The position numbers and the translations under genes are program-made. The notes under the pieces are model-generated. The model was not told the DNA's origin. It worked only from the letters and a program-made list of their open reading frames with translations, and searched no databases. This document shows, piece after piece, positions 59,031 through 64,000 of a stretch of DNA of 64,000 nucleotides. Source of the DNA: CAYUEN01 sp964443745. Its GTDB lineage: Bacteria; Campylobacterota; Campylobacteria; Campylobacterales; QNZT01. The stretch covers positions 112,670-176,669 of the forward strand of contig CAYUEN010000001.1 of NCBI GenBank assembly GCA_964443745.1. The letters are read 5' to 3'. Within the stretch, counting starts at the first letter, position 1. The number at the start of each line of letters is the position of its first letter.

Positions 59031-60274
59031 TCAACTACTACGAAGTGAATGTTCTCTTCAAAGGTAAGCGCGATACGCAGACGATCAAAGCGATGACACG
59101 CATGGATGCGATCACGATAGCGAAAGCGAAGATGCCCGGTGCTACGATACTCAAAGCTTACGAAGTCTCCCCTCCGCTGGAGGATCAGATCGAGGAGTTG
59201 AAAAACAAGATATTCGGTACGATTTCCCAGAAGAAGATCAAAACCGAAAATCTGATCTCCGCCATTCGTCAGTTAGCCGTCATGACCAATGCGGGAATTT
59301 CGATTCATGACAGCATCAAAGAGGTCGCCAAGGCGACGGTGGACAAACAACTCAGAGAGATTTTCGAAAATATCGACGAAGAGCTCAATGCCGGCCGAAG
59401 CCTCACCGAAGCGATGCAGCGTTACAAGTATCAGCTCGGGGACGTGACGATCGCGATGGTCGAGCTGGGAGAATCCACCGGTAATATGTCCGAATCCCTC
59501 ATCAAGCTTTCGGAAATCCTCGAAGAGGTGATGGAAAATACCAAAAAACTCAAATCGGCGTTGCGCTATCCGATCACCGTCATAGTCGCGATCGCGATCG
59601 CCTTCACGATTTTGATGGTCTATGTCGTGCCAAAATTCAAAGAGATTTTCGCGAAATTCAACGCCGAACTTCCAATGCCGACGAAAGTATTGCTTTTTCT
59701 CGAACATGCGATCAACACCTATGGGCTCTATATACTCGCTGGGATAGCGGGTCTTGTGATCTATCACAAATATATGTACAAGAACAACGATCTGTACAAA
59801 CAGAAAACGGACAAGTATGTACTCAAACTCTATCTGATCGGGAATGTCATCTTCTTCGCTTCGATGAGCCGGTTCATGCTGATTTTCACCGAATTGGTGC
59901 GGGCGGGTATTCCGATTGCGGATGCGCTCGATACGGCCGTGATTACGATCGACAACGAAGAGATCAAGGAGAAACTCGCCACCGTCAAACAGGCTGTCGG
60001 TAGGGGTGCGAACCTGACCGAAGCGTTCGAAGAGACGGGGCTGTACGAAGGGATGCTGATCCAGATGATTCGTGCCGGAGAGCAGGGGGGTGCGCTGGAC
60101 AAGATGCTGGAGAAGGTGAGCGAATACTACAAAAACCGTTTCCAGGATATCATCGACAATCTCTCCTCCTATATCGAGCCGATTCTGATCGGCTTCATCG
60201 CGGGTATGGTGTTGATGATGGCACTGGGTATCTTTTTGCCGATGTGGGATATGGCGCAGGCGGTCAAAGGATAG
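59027..60274 (+). CDS. mshG: MshG/GspF/PilC-family inner-membrane platform
   Basis: A 415-residue polytopic protein with two T2SSF domains (about 75-200 and 280-405) and three to four membrane helices. The signature FTELVRAGIPIADALDTAV and the repeat LAVMTNAGISIHDSIKEVA mark the two halves. It is the platform on which MshE/GspE turns. It ends the operon, 26 nt before the convergent helicase gene. No pilin or prepilin peptidase gene follows. Confidence 0.92.
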   Translation: MINYYEVNVLFKGKRDTQTIKAMTRMDAITIAKAKMPGATILKAYEVSPPLEDQIEELKNKIFGTISQKKIKTENLISAIRQLAVMTNAGISIHDSIKEVAKATVDKQLREIFENIDEELNAGRSLTEAMQRYKYQLGDVTIAMVELGESTGNMSESLIKLSEILEEVMENTKKLKSALRYPITVIVAIAIAFTILMVYVVPKFKEIFAKFNAELPMPTKVLLFLEHAINTYGLYILAGIAGLVIYHKYMYKNNDLYKQKTDKYVLKLYLIGNVIFFASMSRFMLIFTELVRAGIPIADALDTAVITIDNEEIKEKLATVKQAVGRGANLTEAFEETGLYEGMLIQMIRAGEQGGALDKMLEKVSEYYKNRFQDIIDNLSSYIEPILIGFIAGMVLMMALGIFLPMWDMAQAVKG

Positions 60275-60300
60275 AGTGGCGTCTCGTGGAGGAGACGAAA

Positions 60301-62352
60301 CTATGCCGAAATTGCCGGCTCCTTGATAAGACCCGCCTCCATAAGAAAAGGGGAGGGAGTATATTCTATCTTCTTGATTTTGTCGTATCCGGCATAACTG
60401 AGATAGAGGATCTCTTTGGCGCGCGTGACGGCTACGTAGAAAAGCCTGCGCTCCTCTTCGAGCCCTTCGGCCGTTCCGTTCTTGTTCATCAGCTTTCGGT
60501 TGGGGAATCTCCCGTCCATCAGATCGACGATATAGACCTCCGTGAACTCCAGCCCTTTGCTCGCATGGATACTGAGCAGATTGACCCCCTCTCCTTCGCT
60601 CATCTCGTTGCCGCCGAGTGTGAGTGCGTTGATGAATCGGTATTTGTCGGTGTAGGCTCTGGAGAGTTCCTGTAGCAGCAGCGCTTTTCTGCGGATATTC
60701 TCATACGCCTCTTTCTGGAGCGTTTCGTCGACGCTTCCGTCTTTGCGCAGGGCTCTGCGTCTGGCGAGACGTGTCGCGATCTTCTCGAAGAGGGCGGATG
60801 TGTGGATGTGACGTATGATATGCGAAGGGGATTCCAGATGGATACCCTTTTTGACGAAGTGGTAGAAAGCGTGTAGGTATTCGGCCAGATCGTTGTTGAT
60901 CTTGTTGTGTCTAAGAAGCGGATTCTTGAGAAATTTTTCATCAAATCCTCTCTTTTTGAAGCGTGCGGCACTCTCCTCTTGGATTATTTCGTCGAAGAGT
61001 CCGAGCTGATGGTTGACCACACCCCGTCCGAAAGGGTTTTTCTTCTCTTTCGGATCGAGAATCCCTTTTAGGATATTGCCTTCACCCACTTTGTAGAGCG
61101 CGTCGAAGAGGTCTTTGGCGAATACGCCGCCGACTCCCTTGGCGTATTCGAAGATATGGATAAACGCCATAAGGTCTCTGGGATTGATCAGAATCTGGAA
61201 CATATCCAACATCGCCTTGATCTCTCTGGTTTCGAAAAAGCTCGTTCCTCCTTTACGTCTGGAGGGAATGCCCGACTCTCTCAAATGGGCTTCGATACCG
61301 TCGGCACTGGCGTTGTTGCGAAAGATGACGGCGATCTCTTCATGCGGGGTGGTGCTCTTGGCGATTTTTTCGGCGATCGCATCGTACTGGGCGAAGAGTT
61401 CGTCGAAAACGAGGAGTTTCGGAGAGGGGAAATTTCCTTCGCGTGTCACTTTAAGTTGCTTGGGGTAGAGGCGGGGATTTTTTTCGATTACCCGGTTGGC
61501 GAGAGAGAGAATCGGCCTGGAAGAGCGGTAGTTTTTATTCAGCGAGAAGATCTTCGCATTTTCGAAACGGTCGGCGAAACCGCCGATGATGGAGATATCG
61601 GCGCCGTTGAAAGCGTAGATACTCTGGTCGTAATCTCCCACGCAAAAGAGGGATTTTCTCTCGAAGGCTTCGATCAAGGATCCTTGTAGGCGGTTGGTAT
61701 CTTGATACTCGTCGACCAGAATCTCTTTGAAACGGATCGGATGGCGTTTCAAAAAGAGTCTGAAATCGATCAGAAGATCGTTGAAATCGAGATAACCGAA
61801 TCGCTTTTTTACCTCTTTGTATTCGGCGAAGAGATCGTCGTATATCTCTTCGAATGGTTCATGCTCGGGAATACGTTCACTGATCCATTTGCCGAAAGTA
61901 AGAGGGCTGACCTGATTTTGGTAAAGAGAGTGGAGATCGTACAGATGTGAGGCGGAGTAGGGAGAAAGATCCACCCCAAGATGGCTGAAATTGCGTTTTT
62001 CGTAGAGGCTTCGCAAAACGAGTTTCAACTCTTTTGGTTGTTTGAGAACGATCTTTTCTCCCGCTTTTCGAAGCAGCCGATAACTGATGGCATGAAAAGT
62101 CCCCGCTTCGATCTTTTTCGTGACGCTTTCATCGAAATAACGGCCCACGCGTTCGACCATTTCGGCCGAAGCTTTGTTGGTGAACGTAAGCAGCAGCAAC
62201 TCTTCCGGGCGAACACCCCGAGAGAGCAGATAGGCGATTCTTGCGACGATCGTGGAGGTTTTGCCCGTGCCAGCGGAGGCGATGACAAGATTGTTGCCAA
62301 AAGGAGCGGTAGCGGCGGCATACTGCTCCTCGTTGAGTCTGGAGAGCGGCAT
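60301..62352 (-). CDS. Rep/UvrD-family superfamily 1 helicase
   Basis: A 683-residue 3'-5' DNA helicase. Motifs in order: Q-motif LNEEQYAAA, I/Walker A VIASAGTGKTSTIVARIAYLL (about 22-42), Ia LLTFTNKASAEM, II VDEYQDTN, III GDYDQSIYAFNGAD, IV LNKNYRSS, V VNLLSIHASKGLEFTEVYIV and VI EERRLFYVAVTRAKEILYLS. It unwinds DNA in replication restart or repair. The Campylobacter equivalent is annotated as Rep or UvrD; which one is not decided here. It lies 3 nt after thrC. Confidence 0.93.
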   Translation of the reverse strand: MPLSRLNEEQYAAATAPFGNNLVIASAGTGKTSTIVARIAYLLSRGVRPEELLLLTFTNKASAEMVERVGRYFDESVTKKIEAGTFHAISYRLLRKAGEKIVLKQPKELKLVLRSLYEKRNFSHLGVDLSPYSASHLYDLHSLYQNQVSPLTFGKWISERIPEHEPFEEIYDDLFAEYKEVKKRFGYLDFNDLLIDFRLFLKRHPIRFKEILVDEYQDTNRLQGSLIEAFERKSLFCVGDYDQSIYAFNGADISIIGGFADRFENAKIFSLNKNYRSSRPILSLANRVIEKNPRLYPKQLKVTREGNFPSPKLLVFDELFAQYDAIAEKIAKSTTPHEEIAVIFRNNASADGIEAHLRESGIPSRRKGGTSFFETREIKAMLDMFQILINPRDLMAFIHIFEYAKGVGGVFAKDLFDALYKVGEGNILKGILDPKEKKNPFGRGVVNHQLGLFDEIIQEESAARFKKRGFDEKFLKNPLLRHNKINNDLAEYLHAFYHFVKKGIHLESPSHIIRHIHTSALFEKIATRLARRRALRKDGSVDETLQKEAYENIRRKALLLQELSRAYTDKYRFINALTLGGNEMSEGEGVNLLSIHASKGLEFTEVYIVDLMDGRFPNRKLMNKNGTAEGLEEERRLFYVAVTRAKEILYLSYAGYDKIKKIEYTPSPFLMEAGLIKEPAISA

Positions 62353-62355
62353 CGG

Positions 62356-63834
62356 CTATTTGGCGATGAAGCGAAGAATCGTCTCTTCGATCCGCTCTTT
62401 GGAGACGACTTTGTCATGCAGGATCGGCTTGTCGAAGAGGGCCATTACGGACGGGGTGATCGGAATATCCAGTATGTCGGATACCGTTTCGAGTGCTTCG
62501 AGATCGCTGTATTTTCTCCTGTCTCCCCGCAACGCGTTGAGCATCGTGGGTGCGAATTTCGTCCACTCCGCCGTGGAGGCGACGACCATTTTCAACGCTC
62601 TTTTTTTGAGATTTTCGTAGGCTTTGATACATGTGGCGGTGTGGGGATCCATCACATATCCCTCTTGAGCGAATTTTTTGATTTGCGCTTTCGCGTAGGC
62701 GTCGTCGCTGAAGATCGCATCGAAATCCTCCCGCAAAGCGGCGAGTTCCTCTTCGGTGAGCGTGTAAACCCCTTTTTCGTTCAGATCTTCCATCATCTCC
62801 TTCGTTCTTCGGGCACCGAATTTGTCGAAAAGCACCCGTTCGACGTTGGAGGATTTGAGTATATCCATCGCGGGAGAGGTGGTCTGCAGCAGTTTTTTGT
62901 CACGAAGATCGTAGCGTCCCGTCGTGATCAGTTCCGTCAGGATGTTGTTCGCGTTCGAAGCGATCAGGATCTTTTCGACGGGAAGCCCCATTTTCTTGGC
63001 GTAGTAGGCCCCCAGTGCGTTGCCGAAATTGCCGCTGGGAATCGTGAGATAGATCTTTTCGCCCATCTTTATTTCACCTCTTCTTAAGAGCTCCAGATAG
63101 GCTTTGATATGGTAGATGATCTGGAAGATGATACGGCCGAAATTGACGGAATTGGCCGCACTCAGGCGAATGTCCCTCTTTTGGAGTTCGGCCCTGAAGG
63201 TCGCGGATGCCAAAAGCCGTTTGAGCGCCGCCTGCGCATCGTCGAAATTTCCTTCGATCCCGATCACTTCGAGATTCTCCCCCTCTTCGGTCACCATTTG
63301 CAGCCGCTGAACGTCGCTCGTTCCACCACTGGGATAGAGGCATGCGACACGGATATGGGACTTGTTCGCGAAAGAATCAAGTGTCGCCGGACCGGTGTCG
63401 CCGCTGGTCGCCGCGAGAATCAGGTAGTGTTCGTCTCTCTTTTTCGCCAGTTCGGAAAGAATGTGGCCAAACGGCTGCAACGCCATATCTTTGAAAGCGC
63501 GGGTGGGTCCGTGGTAGAGTTCGATGACGAAAAGGTCCTCTTTCACTTTCACAAGCGGTGCGGGATCGTTCGGATCGTCGAACTTTCGGTAAAGTGCGAT
63601 AGCCGATTCGATCACCTCCTCTTCGATATCGATTTGGAAACGGCGTAGGATTTCATGAGCGAGTTCCCGATAGGAGGTTTCGCTCTGTTTTTCGAAAAAG
63701 GTACGATCGAGAGAAGGAAGAGACTCCGGGACGAAAAGACCGCCGAAGCTGGCGGAAGGATTCAAAATCGCTTCGGAGAAGGTAACGGAGGCGGGATGCG
63801 GCGGTTTGTTGCCTCGGGTTTCGATAAATCTCAT
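62356..63834 (-). CDS. thrC: Threonine synthase
   Basis: ThrC is the PLP enzyme converting O-phosphohomoserine to threonine. The 492-residue protein has FGGLFVPESLP near the start, the PLP-lysine motif GPTRAFKDMALQPFG (about 109-123), ILAATSGDTGPATLDSF and GNFGNALGAYYAKKMG. It is the long form found in many Gram-negatives. ATG 63834 follows AAGGAG and overlaps the cutA stop (ATGA); the seven extra codons upstream are cutA sequence in another frame. Confidence 0.96.
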   Translation of the reverse strand: MRFIETRGNKPPHPASVTFSEAILNPSASFGGLFVPESLPSLDRTFFEKQSETSYRELAHEILRRFQIDIEEEVIESAIALYRKFDDPNDPAPLVKVKEDLFVIELYHGPTRAFKDMALQPFGHILSELAKKRDEHYLILAATSGDTGPATLDSFANKSHIRVACLYPSGGTSDVQRLQMVTEEGENLEVIGIEGNFDDAQAALKRLLASATFRAELQKRDIRLSAANSVNFGRIIFQIIYHIKAYLELLRRGEIKMGEKIYLTIPSGNFGNALGAYYAKKMGLPVEKILIASNANNILTELITTGRYDLRDKKLLQTTSPAMDILKSSNVERVLFDKFGARRTKEMMEDLNEKGVYTLTEEELAALREDFDAIFSDDAYAKAQIKKFAQEGYVMDPHTATCIKAYENLKKRALKMVVASTAEWTKFAPTMLNALRGDRRKYSDLEALETVSDILDIPITPSVMALFDKPILHDKVVSKERIEETILRFIAK

Positions 63835-64000
63835 AATGTCTCCTTCAAAATCCACTCCAGATAGTGCGGTTCGCCCTCGTCGATCTCGATCTTGATGATC
63901 TCCGGCAGCGAATAGGGGTGTAAGGATACAATCTTATTCTTTAATTTTTCAAAAAGGGAATCGGTGGTTTTGATCAGCAGCAGCACCTCCTGCGCCTCCT
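63831..64000 (-). CDS. cutA: Divalent cation tolerance protein CutA (partial)
   Basis: The last 55 residues of a CutA1-type protein, running off the right edge: EVLLLIKTTDSLFEKL, then LHPYSLPEIIKIEIDEGEPHYLEWI, which is the conserved trimer-forming end (HPYxxPEI...YLxWI). The stop overlaps the thrC start by 4 nt. CutA1 is a very stable cytoplasmic trimer whose exact role is unclear. Confidence 0.93.
   Translation of the reverse strand, partial: EAQEVLLLIKTTDSLFEKLKNKIVSLHPYSLPEIIKIEIDEGEPHYLEWILKETL

Noticed and set aside
1..64000. CRISPR array, insertion sequence or prophage
   Set aside because: No regularly spaced direct repeats with unique spacers, no transposase or integrase frame, and no phage genes were seen.

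Overview
The window reads as one chromosomal stretch of a Campylobacterota (formerly Epsilonproteobacteria) bacterium, most like the free-living, often chemolithotrophic genera such as Hydrogenimonas, Sulfurovum or Nitratiruptor. This is inference from gene content and protein style: Campylobacter/Helicobacter-like ruvA-ddl, trpD-S4-tsaE-lptB-rpoN and rplI-hslV-hslU-era clusters, a short HslV propeptide, non-ATG starts and many 4-nt ATGA/GTGA overlaps. Genes are dense on both strands, apart from an AT-rich patch at about 41.7-43.7 kb. One run of 100 Ns (22554-22653) is an assembly gap.

Layout. 0-13.3 kb is mostly housekeeping: ruvA and ddl (+); a minus-strand run of trmN-like methyltransferase, YkgJ-type Cys-cluster protein, TPR lipoprotein, trpC and a TRAP transporter membrane pair without its binding protein; kdsB; a degenerate GGDEF protein; argG; and an overlapping S4-trpD-tsaE-lptB-rpoN operon. 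At 13.3-17.9 kb (-) a TonB-dependent receptor, a YfiR-like periplasmic protein and a membrane GGDEF-EAL protein form a surface-to-c-di-GMP unit. Its leader carries four 11-bp-spaced TTAAC repeats and a minus-strand intrinsic terminator.

18.4-39.7 kb is an accessory surface and signalling island. Two very large MshQ-like secreted proteins (1357 and 1787 aa) flank two divergent operons. The minus operon encodes a FecR-domain protein, a 1377-aa multidomain lipoprotein and a SPOR/TPR/beta-barrel protein resembling Slam surface-lipoprotein exporters (listed here by position; it is the most upstream gene). The plus operon encodes a CHASE2 class III adenylyl cyclase overlapping a protein that fuses a class II cyclic-nucleotide phosphodiesterase to GAF and HD-GYP domains. 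Cyclic-AMP synthesis, its breakdown and c-di-GMP breakdown are thus encoded in two overlapping genes.

39.8-46.2 kb holds groES-groEL (-), an elongator-type tRNA-Met, two small unknown genes and grpE-dnaK (+). Both chaperone operons have good sigma-70 promoters preceded, 26-30 bp upstream of the -35, by the same inverted repeat (C[CT]TTAGT-N7-ACTAAAG), which resembles an HspR HAIR operator. 46.2-52.5 kb holds a hypoxanthine-DNA glycosylase, sixA, an ABC-F ATPase and rplI-hslV-hslU-era. 52.5-60.3 kb is an MSHA-like/Cts-like type IV pilus or transformation assembly operon in the order mshI-J-K-L-N-E-G, with mshM and pilin genes missing. The window closes with a minus-strand run of cutA (partial), thrC and a Rep/UvrD helicase.

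Read together, the window couples second messengers (c-di-GMP and cAMP) to surface structures: an MSHA-like pilus machine with an MshE-type ATPase, MshQ-like giants and a probable surface-displayed lipoprotein. The individual families are well supported. The links between them are inferred from gene order.
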